From Citrobacter amalonaticus (GTDB lineage Bacteria; Pseudomonadota; Gammaproteobacteria; Enterobacterales; Enterobacteriaceae), in contig NZ_PQMB01000003.1 of assembly GCF_002918555.1 (NCBI RefSeq), positions 62,491 to 126,490 on the forward strand: a stretch of 64,000 nt of DNA, written 5' to 3'. Below, piece by piece: positions 44,911-53,172 of the stretch (position 1 is the stretch's first letter; every line of letters begins with the position of its first letter). The position numbers and the translations under genes are program-made. A model generated the notes under the pieces. That model did not search any database, had not been told where the DNA came from, and worked only from the letters and a program-made list of their open reading frames with translations.

Positions 44911-46311
44911 ATGGGGCAACTGTCACAATCACATGATTTAGGGGGCGGGCTGAAATCACGCCACGTCACCATGCTGTCTATTGCCGGGGTTATCGGCGCA
45001 AGTTTGTTTGTGGGTTCAAGCGTGGCGATTGCAGAAGCCGGTCCCGCGGTATTACTGGCCTATCTGTTTGCCGGATTGCTGGTGGTGGTGATTATGCGGA
45101 TGCTGGCCGAAATGGCCGTCGCCACGCCAGATACCGGTTCCTTTTCCACTTACGCAGATAAAGCCATTGGACGCTGGGCGGGATACACCATCGGCTGGCT
45201 GTACTGGTGGTTCTGGGTGCTGGTTATTCCGCTGGAGGCCAATATCGCCGCAATCATCCTGCACTCATGGGTGCCGGGCATACCGGTCTGGTTGTTCTCC
45301 CTGGTCATTACGCTGGCATTAACCGGCAGTAATTTGCTGAGCGTCAAAAACTACGGTGAATTTGAGTTCTGGCTGGCGCTGTGCAAAGTGATTGCCATTC
45401 TGGCGTTTATTATCCTGGGCGCAGCGGCGATTAGCGGTTTTTATCCGTATGCCGAGGTGAGCGGTATTTCACGACTGTGGGATTACGGTGGCTTTATGCC
45501 CAACGGTTTTGGCGCAGTGTTAAGCGCAATGCTGATCACCATGTTCTCGTTTATGGGGGCGGAGATTGTCACCATCGCGGCGGCGGAGTCCGACACCCCG
45601 GATAAACACATTGTGCGCGCCACCAACTCCGTCATCTGGCGCATCTCTGTTTTCTATTTGTGTTCAATTTTTGTGGTTGTCGCGCTCGTTCCCTGGAACA
45701 TGCCTGGGCTGAAAGAAGTGGGTTCCTACCGCTCTGTGCTGGAACTGCTGCATATTCCCCATGCCAGACTGATCATGGACTGCGTGATCTTACTGTCGGT
45801 CACCAGTTGTCTGAACTCGGCGCTGTACACCGCCTCCCGAATGCTCTACTCCCTGAGCCGCCGCGGTGACGCCCCGGCGATCATGGGTAAAACCAACCGC
45901 AGCAAAACGCCGTACGTGGCCGTGCTGCTCTCTACCGGCGCCGCGTTTTTGACCGTTATCGTCAATTATTACGCCCCGGCAAAAGTGTTTAAATTCCTTA
46001 TCGACAGCTCCGGCGCTATCGCCTTGCTGGTCTATCTGGTGATCGCCATATCCCAGCTGCGGATGCGCAAAATTCTGCTGGCAGAAGGTGGGGAGATCAA
46101 ACTGAAGATGTGGCTCTACCCGTGGCTGACATGGCTGGTCATTGGCTTTATCAGCTTTGTGCTGATTGCCATGTTATTTCGTCCGGCGCAACGGTTAGAG
46201 GTTATTTCGACAGGAATATTGGGGCTGGGAATTATTTGTACCGTGCCAATTATGTCACGCTGGAAAAAGCTGCTATTGTGGCAAAAGACACCGTTGCAAA
46301 ATACGCGTTAA
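44911..46311 (+). CDS. gabP: GABA permease (GabP)
   Basis: A 466-residue amino-acid/polyamine/organocation (APC) permease with 12 membrane helices. The entry block HVTMLSIAGVIGASLFVGSS and the helix-8 region SVTSCLNSALYTASRMLYSL are characteristic. It imports GABA with protons. The length matches E. coli GabP. It is followed 45 bases later by the repressor gene. Confidence 0.95.
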   Translation: MGQLSQSHDLGGGLKSRHVTMLSIAGVIGASLFVGSSVAIAEAGPAVLLAYLFAGLLVVVIMRMLAEMAVATPDTGSFSTYADKAIGRWAGYTIGWLYWWFWVLVIPLEANIAAIILHSWVPGIPVWLFSLVITLALTGSNLLSVKNYGEFEFWLALCKVIAILAFIILGAAAISGFYPYAEVSGISRLWDYGGFMPNGFGAVLSAMLITMFSFMGAEIVTIAAAESDTPDKHIVRATNSVIWRISVFYLCSIFVVVALVPWNMPGLKEVGSYRSVLELLHIPHARLIMDCVILLSVTSCLNSALYTASRMLYSLSRRGDAPAIMGKTNRSKTPYVAVLLSTGAAFLTVIVNYYAPAKVFKFLIDSSGAIALLVYLVIAISQLRMRKILLAEGGEIKLKMWLYPWLTWLVIGFISFVLIAMLFRPAQRLEVISTGILGLGIICTVPIMSRWKKLLLWQKTPLQNTR

Positions 46312-46356
46312 ACCTGTTCCCGGCACCGGCCGGGAAATCCGTTCAGGAGTAAGACC

Positions 46357-47037
46357 ATGACCGCCATTTCCCAACCGACGGCCATAGATGGATACCGCTG
46401 GCTGAAGAACGACATTATTCGCGGTATTTATCAGCCTGATGAAAAGCTGCGTATGAGCCTGCTGACCTCTCGTTATGAGCTTGGCGTTGGGCCGCTGCGC
46501 GAGGCGCTTTCTCAACTGGTGGCGGAACGGCTGGTCACGGTGGTTAACCAGAAAGGGTATCGCGTAGCGCCAATGTCAGAGCAGGAGCTGCTCGATATTT
46601 TTGACGCCCGCGCCAACATGGAAGCGATGCTGGTGAGTCTGGCCATTGAGCGCGGCGACGATGCCTGGGAGGCGGAGATCCTCGCGCGGGCGCATATGCT
46701 CAGCAAGCTGGAAGCCGTTGACGCCAGCGAACATATGCTGGAGGAGTGGGATCAACGCCATCAGGCATTCCACACTGCCATTGTCGCCGGGTGCGGCTCA
46801 AAGTATCTGCTGCAAATGCGCGAACGCCTGTTCGACCTTGCGGCGCGCTACCGGTTTATCTGGCTACGTAAAACGGTGCTGTCAGTTGAAATGCTGGAAG
46901 ATAAACACGATCAGCATCAGACGCTGACCGGGGCGATTCTGGCGCGCGACGCCGTCCGCGCCAGCGAACTCATGCGTCAGCACCTGCTAACGCCGATTCC
47001 CATTATTCAACAGGCCATGTCTTTACCTCAGGAATAG
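46357..47037 (+). CDS. glaR: GlaR (CsiR), GntR-family repressor of the glutarate/GABA cluster
   Basis: A 226-residue GntR/FadR-type regulator. The winged helix occupies about residues 15-75 (SLLTSRYELGVGPLREALSQ), and the FCD ligand domain the rest. It represses the glaH operon and is released by glutarate in E. coli. It closes the cluster; immediately after it the gene order departs from E. coli, where kbp would follow. Confidence 0.93.
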   Translation: MTAISQPTAIDGYRWLKNDIIRGIYQPDEKLRMSLLTSRYELGVGPLREALSQLVAERLVTVVNQKGYRVAPMSEQELLDIFDARANMEAMLVSLAIERGDDAWEAEILARAHMLSKLEAVDASEHMLEEWDQRHQAFHTAIVAGCGSKYLLQMRERLFDLAARYRFIWLRKTVLSVEMLEDKHDQHQTLTGAILARDAVRASELMRQHLLTPIPIIQQAMSLPQE

Positions 47038-47318
47038 TCTGTTCGTTCCCTTTCTTCGTGCGATGAGCAACGGCGGTGAAACTCAATCACCTGTTGCCTG
47101 CGCCAAAAGCCCTCATTCGGCCCCAAAATTTCCCCATAAAAATCATATAATTAAAATCAATCAAGGCAATATTTAAAAAAATTATGCCAACCCGGTCACA
47201 AAAAACCCATTTGGCATATACCCGATTGTCGACAATCGATCAATAATCAACCCGCAATGATGCGGTAGACATACCGACATTTCTTTCTCTCCGTAGATCA
47301 AAAACCAGGAGTCGAGTT
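47038..47318. other. Promoter region of the enolase-kinase operon
   Basis: About 280 bases that become strikingly AT-rich and contain the palindrome at 47224-47237 (listed separately). This is the left junction of the inserted block between glaR and kbp. No integrase, tRNA or repeat was seen at the junction. Confidence 0.5.
47224..47237. promoter_or_regulatory. Perfect GntR/FadR-type operator before the enolase-like gene
   Basis: GATTGTCGACAATC is a perfect 14-bp palindrome about 80 bases upstream of the enolase-like start. Its core, TTGT-CG-ACAA, is the shape bound by FCD-type GntR repressors. A near copy (ATCGT-GT-ACAAT) precedes the operon's own gntR gene, so the local regulator is the likely binder. 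Confidence 0.6.
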
Positions 47319-48611
47319 ATGAGTTCAAATCAAATTACTGACATTAAAGCCAGGGAAATTATCGATTGTCGCGGCTGGCCCACTGTCCAGGTTGACGTGT
47401 ATGTTGATGGCAAGTTGACGGGTAGAGCGGATGTGCCAGCCGGACGCTCGACAGGTATCCATGAAGCGTTCGTATTATTAGATGGGGACCAGAAACGCTA
47501 TCGTGGTTTAGGGGTGCGCAAAGCTATTGCCAACATTGTCGGGGAAATTAAGAACGCTATCCTGGGCCTGAACGTCACCGAACAGCGGAAAATTGATCAG
47601 ATGATGATCGACCTTGACGGTACGCCAAACAAACAACGTCTGGGGGCAAACGCCATTCTCGGCGTTTCGCTGGCCGTTGCTCGTGCCGGCGCATTTGCCT
47701 GTGATGTCCCACTTTATCGATACCTCAACCCTTTCGGTCACGTGCTTCCGGTTCCTTTAATGAACTGCCTGAACGGCGGGAAACTTACAGCAAACTATTT
47801 AGAAATTCAGGAGTTTATGGTACTGCCGGTGGGGGCGGAAAGTTATGCTCACGCCTTACAAATGACCACCGAAATCAATGAATGCCTGCGTGAACTGGTC
47901 ATCGAGAAATATGGAATTCTCGCCACAAATACGGGTGACGAAGGCGGATTCGCGACACCAATGAAAGGGATCTGGGAACCCTTTGAATACATGCAGCGCG
48001 CAGTTGAAAAAGCGGGTTACAAGGTCGGTTTCGGCGAAGATATTGTTTACGGTATGGATTGCGCAGCAAGCCACTGGTATGACGCCAAATCCGGACTGTA
48101 TACGCTCGACGATAAACAGTTCTGCCGTGATGAGCTGATTGATCTTTATAAACAAGTTGCAGCAGCCTATCCTCTTGGCTCGGTGGAAGATCCGATTGAT
48201 GAAGAAGATTTTGAAGGTTTCATCAAGGTAACCCATGAGCTTCCACAAACACAGATTGTGGGTGACGACCTGTTTGTTACCAACGTCGATCGTCTGCGTC
48301 TCGGCGTTGAAAGCCAAGCCGCAAATGCCATGCTGTTCAAAGTGAACCAGATTGGTTCTCTCAGCCAGGCGATGGATGCCGCGGAGTTTGCCTATCGTTA
48401 TAGCTACGGTGTTCAGGTTTCCGAACGCTCCGGTGAAACCGAAGATGGCCTGATTTCAGATTTGGTTGTTGCGTTAAATAGCGGACAAATCAAAACGGGT
48501 ATGCCTATTCGCGGCGAGCGCACGTCGAAGCACAATCGTCTGTTACAAATTGAAGAAGAATTAGGAAGCTCTGCTGTTTATGCCGGACATAATTTCCGCC
48601 GTCCGCGTTAA
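47319..48611 (+). CDS. Divergent enolase homologue with altered active site
   Basis: A 430-residue enolase-fold protein alignable end to end with E. coli Eno. Metal ligands D247, E290 and D316, general acid/base K341 and E208, E165, phosphate contacts R370 and S371, and K392 are conserved. Three canonical positions differ. The loop SGAST reads AGRST, so the second-metal Ser is A41 and an Arg is introduced. The loop His is L156 in GGKLTAN. SHRSG reads SERSG, so a pocket His is E369. The fold and abstraction machinery are kept but the substrate end of the pocket is changed. It may dehydrate a 2-phospho acid other than 2-phosphoglycerate, or do so poorly. It is not the housekeeping eno, which lies elsewhere next to pyrG. 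It heads an operon, with AGGAG upstream. Confidence 0.85.
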   Translation: MSSNQITDIKAREIIDCRGWPTVQVDVYVDGKLTGRADVPAGRSTGIHEAFVLLDGDQKRYRGLGVRKAIANIVGEIKNAILGLNVTEQRKIDQMMIDLDGTPNKQRLGANAILGVSLAVARAGAFACDVPLYRYLNPFGHVLPVPLMNCLNGGKLTANYLEIQEFMVLPVGAESYAHALQMTTEINECLRELVIEKYGILATNTGDEGGFATPMKGIWEPFEYMQRAVEKAGYKVGFGEDIVYGMDCAASHWYDAKSGLYTLDDKQFCRDELIDLYKQVAAAYPLGSVEDPIDEEDFEGFIKVTHELPQTQIVGDDLFVTNVDRLRLGVESQAANAMLFKVNQIGSLSQAMDAAEFAYRYSYGVQVSERSGETEDGLISDLVVALNSGQIKTGMPIRGERTSKHNRLLQIEEELGSSAVYAGHNFRRPR

Positions 48612-48642
48612 TAAAATTATTATTATCTGATTAACAAAATGA

Positions 48643-48667
48643 ACGATAGTGGTTTTACCACTATCGT
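48643..48667 (+). terminator. Intercistronic hairpin after the enolase-like gene
   Basis: A perfect 10-bp stem, ACGATAGTGG / CCACTATCGT, with a TTTTA loop lies 32 bases after the stop and 78 bases before the MFS gene. Without a T run it is more likely a stability or attenuation element than a full terminator. Confidence 0.55.
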
Positions 48668-48744
48668 CCTTCTCCAGTACCCTACACAAGAACAGAATTA
48701 TTATGTATCTGCTCTGAGTACCCATTAATACCGAGGTAATCGCT

Positions 48745-50061
48745 ATGAGTAGCAGTATTGAAGGTGATTTTGGACATGCAGAAAGACTCGAAAGAGTCTA
48801 TAAAAAAGTAATCTGGCGCTTAGTTCCATTTATTTTTATATGCTATATATTTGCCTACTTTTCAAGAATTAATGTCAGTTTCGCAAAACTTGAGATGTTA
48901 GCGGATATACAATTATCTGAAACAGCGTATGGCTTCGGTGCGGGAATATTTTTTATTGGTTATGTAATATTTGCCGTTCCGAGTAATATTGTTTTATCTA
49001 AAATTGGCGCCAGACGTTGGATCTGTATTCTCATGATATCCTGGGGCATTTTCTCAACATGTTTAATGTTTACCAGAACGCCGATGCAATTTTATGTATT
49101 ACGGTTACTGACAGGTGTTGCTGAGGCCGGATTCTTCCCTGGCGTTGTCTATTACTTTACGCGCTGGTTCCCCAGCGAGCGCAGAGGCCGGGTAATCTCA
49201 CTGTTTATGGCTGCCATTCCTTTGTCAGGCGTATTAGGTGGACCATTATCAGGTTTCATCATGGATACCTTTGGTAATCATCAGTTAAACCTGGCAGGAT
49301 GGGAATGGTTATTTCTTTTATATGGGATCCCCACCATTTTATTAGGTTTCTCTGTTTTTTGGTTTATGCCGGATAACTACAGCTCATGTACCTTTCTGAC
49401 CGCGGATGAAAAACAAGTCATTGCCATTGATTTACAAAAAGAAGATCAACGAAAAGACAGTGACTGTAAGAATAACTCTGTGCTTGGCTTCTTGTTGTCA
49501 CCGATGGTCTGGTATTTCTGCCTTATTTATTTCTTTATCGAAATGGGGGAATACGCAATTGGCTTCTGGATGCCTTCAATCATCAAAAGCTCCGGTTTTG
49601 AAAGCTTAAGTCTCATCGGTGTACTGAGTGCAATTCCCTACCTTTTTGCCGGTATTGTTATGGTTTACGTCGGGCGCTCTGCCGATTTACATAAAGAGCG
49701 CAGATGGCATCTTGTTATTCCTATGCTGGTGGGCATGGTTGGGCTGCTGATTGCGGCGAAATTCGCCCATAGTCCGGTCATCGCAATGATCGGGCTGACG
49801 CTTTCCACGATTGGTGTCCTGACCTCTCTGCCAATGTTCTGGACAGTGCCAAGTGCGATGTTAGGTACCGCGGCGGCGGCCGGTGGGCTGGCCTTGATAA
49901 ACTCCATTGGCAACCTTGCAGGATTTTGCAGCCCTTATCTTGTCGGCTGGATAAAAGACACCACGAATAACACAGATATCGCGCTATATATTCTGGCGGG
50001 TAGTGTATTCATTGGCGCACTTTTGATTCTGCGAATTCCTAAAAAATTACTGGCTCATTAA
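48745..50061 (+). CDS. MFS permease of the anion:cation symporter family
   Basis: A 438-residue, 12-helix major facilitator. The loop 2-3 signature region (NIVLSKIGARRWICILMISWG) and loop 8-9 match the ACS family, which includes tartrate, phthalate, galactarate, glucarate and hexuronate porters. The first helix has YFSRINVSFA, as in tartrate/TtuB-like carriers. It should import an organic acid with protons. Its place between an enolase homologue and a glycerate-kinase homologue implies that its cargo is the pathway substrate, probably a short hydroxy acid. Start supported by CGAGG. Confidence 0.87.
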   Translation: MSSSIEGDFGHAERLERVYKKVIWRLVPFIFICYIFAYFSRINVSFAKLEMLADIQLSETAYGFGAGIFFIGYVIFAVPSNIVLSKIGARRWICILMISWGIFSTCLMFTRTPMQFYVLRLLTGVAEAGFFPGVVYYFTRWFPSERRGRVISLFMAAIPLSGVLGGPLSGFIMDTFGNHQLNLAGWEWLFLLYGIPTILLGFSVFWFMPDNYSSCTFLTADEKQVIAIDLQKEDQRKDSDCKNNSVLGFLLSPMVWYFCLIYFFIEMGEYAIGFWMPSIIKSSGFESLSLIGVLSAIPYLFAGIVMVYVGRSADLHKERRWHLVIPMLVGMVGLLIAAKFAHSPVIAMIGLTLSTIGVLTSLPMFWTVPSAMLGTAAAAGGLALINSIGNLAGFCSPYLVGWIKDTTNNTDIALYILAGSVFIGALLILRIPKKLLAH

Positions 50062-50119
50062 TTCCATAGCAGCGTTTATTAATTAAAAAGTGACTCTATT
50101 GCACCACAAGAGGTAAAAA

Positions 50120-51487
50120 ATGAAATATATTAAAAATCAGGACGAGCTGATTTCAGCTCGCCCCGAGGAGAAATTACGTCGCGATATAATTGATATTGCA
50201 GAAAATGTCCTTGATTATGTAAACCCAGGTTTAATTACCAGGAAAATTGTACAACTGAAAGATAATCAGTTAGTCATTGAGAATAAATCATACCCGCTTA
50301 ATCCAGAAACCCGGATTTTTATTATTGGCGCGGGTAAAGCCACCTTCCCGGTAGCAAAAGCGCTGGAAGAAATACTGGGCGACAAAATTCATAAAGGTGC
50401 CGTGATATGCAAAAAAGGAGAACAGGGAACCCTCGACTATATTGCTCTTTATGAGGGGAATCACCCCGTCCCCGATGACTCGTCGCTGAAAGGCGCACAG
50501 GTGATTACCGCGCTTCTGACAGAAGTCCAGTCCGGAGACATTGTTATCGCCTGTATCTCCGGGGGTTCATCTTCCCTGCTGGTTTCCCCTGTCCCTGGGG
50601 TGAGCCTGGAAGACAAAGCCGCAACCAGTAGAATCCTGCTAACCTGTGGTGCGAATATTATTGAGATCAACTCGGTACGCAAGCACCTGAGTCTGCTGAA
50701 AGGAGGAAAGTTAATTAAGGCGCTGCCACCAGGTACTCACCTGATTAACCTGACCGTTTCTGACGTGATCGGCGATGCCCTTGATTACATCACCGATCCT
50801 TCCGTACCGGATACCTCAACGTTCGCTGACGCTCAAAGAACGCTGGACAAATATCATCTTTGGGACAAGTTGCCGCACTCTGTCGTGGAACATATTCGAA
50901 AAGCAGACCCACAATTTGAAACCATGCGCGAAAGCGATCTGGCTCATCTTGATCGGCAGGATATCGTTCTGCTTCCGGCCGATGCAGCCTGCCAGGGTGC
51001 TATCCTCGCCGCGAGCCAGGCCGGATACACGCCACTTTTACTCTCAAATTGTTTTGAAGGTGAAAGCAGCGCCCTGGGCCGCAACTTCGTGGCTATCGCA
51101 AAACAGATCCTGCAGGATGGGCATCCGGTATCCAGACCATGCTGTGTGATTGGCGGCGGGGAAACCACGGTATTCATCTCTGGTGGCTTTAAAGGTGAAG
51201 GCGGGCCTAACCAGGAATTTGCACTGAGTGCAGCCGCGGACATGCAGGGAATGAAAGGGGTTGTTGTACTTGGGCTGGATACTGATGGTACTGACGGACC
51301 CACGCCCTATGCGGGGGGGCTGGTTGATGGTTATACCTTTGAACGAGCCAGCCATAACCAATGCCTCCCGGCCGATTGCCTGAAAAATCATGATGTTTCA
51401 CAAGCCCTGATTGCGGCTAAAGATATTGTGGTTTCGGGTAACACGGGAACAAATGTGAATGATTTAAAATTAATGCTAATTCAATAA
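50120..51487 (+). CDS. MOFRL-family (DUF4147) glycerate 2-kinase homologue
   Basis: A 455-residue kinase of the TtuD/GckA type, which phosphorylates D-glycerate at C2. Conserved blocks include GAGKATFPVAK with K73 (the counterpart of the catalytic Lys47 of the Thermotoga enzyme), SGGSSSLLVSPVPGVSLEDK, INSVRKHLSLLKGGKL, GGGETTVFISG and the C-terminal MOFRL motif GNTGTNVNDLKLMLI. The usually invariant GGRNQE reads GGPNQE. Pro363 thus replaces the Arg that corresponds, as I recall, to catalytic Arg325. Older annotations call this family hydroxypyruvate reductase. It probably makes a 2-phosphorylated hydroxy acid for the enolase homologue. Start supported by AAGAGG. Confidence 0.85.
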   Translation: MKYIKNQDELISARPEEKLRRDIIDIAENVLDYVNPGLITRKIVQLKDNQLVIENKSYPLNPETRIFIIGAGKATFPVAKALEEILGDKIHKGAVICKKGEQGTLDYIALYEGNHPVPDDSSLKGAQVITALLTEVQSGDIVIACISGGSSSLLVSPVPGVSLEDKAATSRILLTCGANIIEINSVRKHLSLLKGGKLIKALPPGTHLINLTVSDVIGDALDYITDPSVPDTSTFADAQRTLDKYHLWDKLPHSVVEHIRKADPQFETMRESDLAHLDRQDIVLLPADAACQGAILAASQAGYTPLLLSNCFEGESSALGRNFVAIAKQILQDGHPVSRPCCVIGGGETTVFISGGFKGEGGPNQEFALSAAADMQGMKGVVVLGLDTDGTDGPTPYAGGLVDGYTFERASHNQCLPADCLKNHDVSQALIAAKDIVVSGNTGTNVNDLKLMLIQ

Positions 51488-51496
51488 TGCATTGTT

Positions 51497-51539
51497 CGGG
51501 GTTCAGGAGGTTTGTTGAAAGGAACTTCCTGAATCCCCG
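51497..51539 (+). promoter_or_regulatory. Hairpin abutting the ribosome-binding site of the ligase gene
   Basis: CGGGGTTCAGGA (51497-51508) pairs with TCCTGAATCCCCG (51527-51539) with one bulge, leaving an 18-nt loop. The last stem base overlaps the first G of the GGAGG ribosome-binding site for the gene starting at 51551. This could tune ligase expression relative to the upstream kinase. Confidence 0.5.
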
Positions 51540-51550
51540 GAGGAAAAACG

Positions 51551-52456
51551 ATGAAAAAAGTTCTTGTTCTGTGTGGTGGAATATCCAAAGAAAGAGACAT
51601 TTCAATAATTACAGGAAATGCCTGCGCCGCAGCACTCAAAGAGGCAGGGTATGACACGCATATCATTGATGTAGACAGAACACTGCCTGAAAAATTGAAA
51701 CTCATAAACCCGGATGTCTGCTTTAATGCCTTACACGGCCCCTACGGGGAAGATGGCTCCGTTCAGGGACTGCTTAATATCATGGGGATACCTTACACTC
51801 ACTCCGGAGTCGCGGCGTCATCCATTGCTATGGATAAAATAAAGACCAAAACGATTGCTCGCCAGTATGGTATTCACGTTGCAGAAGATCAGCTTGTCGA
51901 TTACGCCACCTATAAATCGATGACGATTCCTTTTCCTTATGTTCTCAAACCTGTTAACGATGGTTCCAGTATTGCGACATATATTTTTCGGGATCCCGAC
52001 GCAGAAAAATTATCCGCGCAGGCATGGACCTATAACTGCCACGCGATGATTGAAAAATATATAAAGGGCAGAGAATTAACGGTAACGGTTTTTATGAATA
52101 AGCCTGTAACCGTGACAGAAATAGTACCGGCCACAGATCATCAGTTTTACAATTACCAGGCAAAATACGAAACCGGCGGTTCTTTACACAGCTTACCTGC
52201 TGACATTCCAGATCACACTTTCAATATCTGTATGGAAAATGCGTTAACTCTGCATAATTTATTAGGATGTCGGGGAATAAGCCGTTCTGATTTTATACTG
52301 GACGAAAATACAGGCGACGTCTTTTTTCTTGAGATCAATACGCAACCTGGAATGACGCCAACTTCACTGGTTCCGGAACAGCTCGCCTGGGCAGGAATTA
52401 GCTTTACGCAACTGGTGTCTCTGCTGGTTGACGAGGCAACAATAGATGTGCTTTAG
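51551..52456 (+). CDS. D-alanine-D-alanine ligase homologue (ATP-grasp)
   Basis: A 301-residue ATP-grasp ligase. Active-site residues of dipeptide-forming Ddl enzymes are kept: E14 in SKERDIS, S139/S140 in NDGSSIA, omega-loop K205-Y206 in NYQAKY, R245, D247, E261, N263 and S272-L273. The Tyr in the omega loop argues against a VanA-type D-lactate ligase. Segments such as FNALHGPYGEDG and GIPYTHSGV look more like alphaproteobacterial Ddl than E. coli DdlA or DdlB, which suggests transfer. Cell-wall Ddl genes normally sit in the mur cluster; here it lies in a catabolic-looking operon. It could join a D-amino acid to the pathway substrate or protect against a Ddl inhibitor. The role is unknown. 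Confidence 0.82.
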   Translation: MKKVLVLCGGISKERDISIITGNACAAALKEAGYDTHIIDVDRTLPEKLKLINPDVCFNALHGPYGEDGSVQGLLNIMGIPYTHSGVAASSIAMDKIKTKTIARQYGIHVAEDQLVDYATYKSMTIPFPYVLKPVNDGSSIATYIFRDPDAEKLSAQAWTYNCHAMIEKYIKGRELTVTVFMNKPVTVTEIVPATDHQFYNYQAKYETGGSLHSLPADIPDHTFNICMENALTLHNLLGCRGISRSDFILDENTGDVFFLEINTQPGMTPTSLVPEQLAWAGISFTQLVSLLVDEATIDVL

Positions 52457-52464
52457 CTGACTAA

Positions 52465-52476
52465 ATCGTGTACAAT
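52465..52476. promoter_or_regulatory. Near-palindromic operator before the GntR gene
   Basis: ATCGT-GT-ACAAT differs from a perfect ATTGT-NN-ACAAT repeat by one base and resembles the palindrome at 47224-47237. It lies about 37 bases before the GntR start and just after the ligase stop, consistent with autoregulation. Confidence 0.45.
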
Positions 52477-52512
52477 TGGGTCATATCTGGACGAAAAAGA
52501 TGTAATAATTTT

Positions 52513-53172
52513 ATGAACATAAACCCAATCGTAAAAATGCCGGCCGAAGAACAAGCGACAAATGCATTGCGCGAGTTCATTGTTTCGGGCCAGATTCCTC
52601 AAGGTACACGTATTACGGAAGCAATGTTGTCCGAAAAGTTAAACCTGTCGCGTTCAACGGTGAGAACAGCACTTCACCTGCTGACGCGCGAAGGTTTAGT
52701 CAGATTAAAACCTTATTCGGGATGGATGATAACCATGTTAACCGAAAAAGATATCTGGGAATTATGTACGCTGCGTTCAGCAATTGAACGGCTGGGGGCG
52801 CGTCTGGCTGCGGAGTTTATTGATGCCAATAACAACAGTGAGAGATTAAAATTGGCCTTTAAACATTTTACTCAAACATGTGCCAGCAATGATTATGCCA
52901 CCATTGCAGAGAGCGATCTTGGTCTTCATGAAGTCATTATTGAACTATCGGGAAATCAACGCCTCCAGGAACAATATAAGTTGATAAAGCGACAAACGCT
53001 TCTGTTTATACGCTCGAGCAATGACTTAATTCCTGACAGCACTGAAATACTCAATCAACATAAACCGATTGTTGAAGCAATCCTTTCAGGAAACATTGAA
53101 CTGGCGGGTAAATTATCTGAGGAACATAATATAGAAGAAGGCAAGAAGCTTATTTCAAATATCGCCATGTAA
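52513..53172 (+). CDS. GntR-family (FCD) regulator of the enolase-kinase cluster
   Basis: A 219-residue regulator. The winged helix spans about residues 10-75 (TEAMLSEKLNLSRSTVRTAL, then LLTREGLVRLKPYSGW) and the FCD-type helical ligand domain the rest, with a metal/ligand-site DLGLHEVI. FCD domains usually bind small carboxylates, which fits a hydroxy-acid pathway. Start 52513 is preferred; an in-frame start 45 bases upstream overlaps the operator-like site. It probably represses the operon from 47319 and its own gene. Confidence 0.87.
   Translation: MNINPIVKMPAEEQATNALREFIVSGQIPQGTRITEAMLSEKLNLSRSTVRTALHLLTREGLVRLKPYSGWMITMLTEKDIWELCTLRSAIERLGARLAAEFIDANNNSERLKLAFKHFTQTCASNDYATIAESDLGLHEVIIELSGNQRLQEQYKLIKRQTLLFIRSSNDLIPDSTEILNQHKPIVEAILSGNIELAGKLSEEHNIEEGKKLISNIAM

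Noticed and set aside
47319-48611. Phosphonate-pathway enolase homologue (as in bialaphos synthesis)
   Set aside because: No PEP mutase, nucleotidyltransferase or other phosphonate gene is present in the cluster.
51551-52456. VanA-type D-Ala-D-lactate ligase and vancomycin resistance
   Set aside because: The omega loop has Lys-Tyr as in dipeptide ligases, and no vanH or vanX homologue is nearby.
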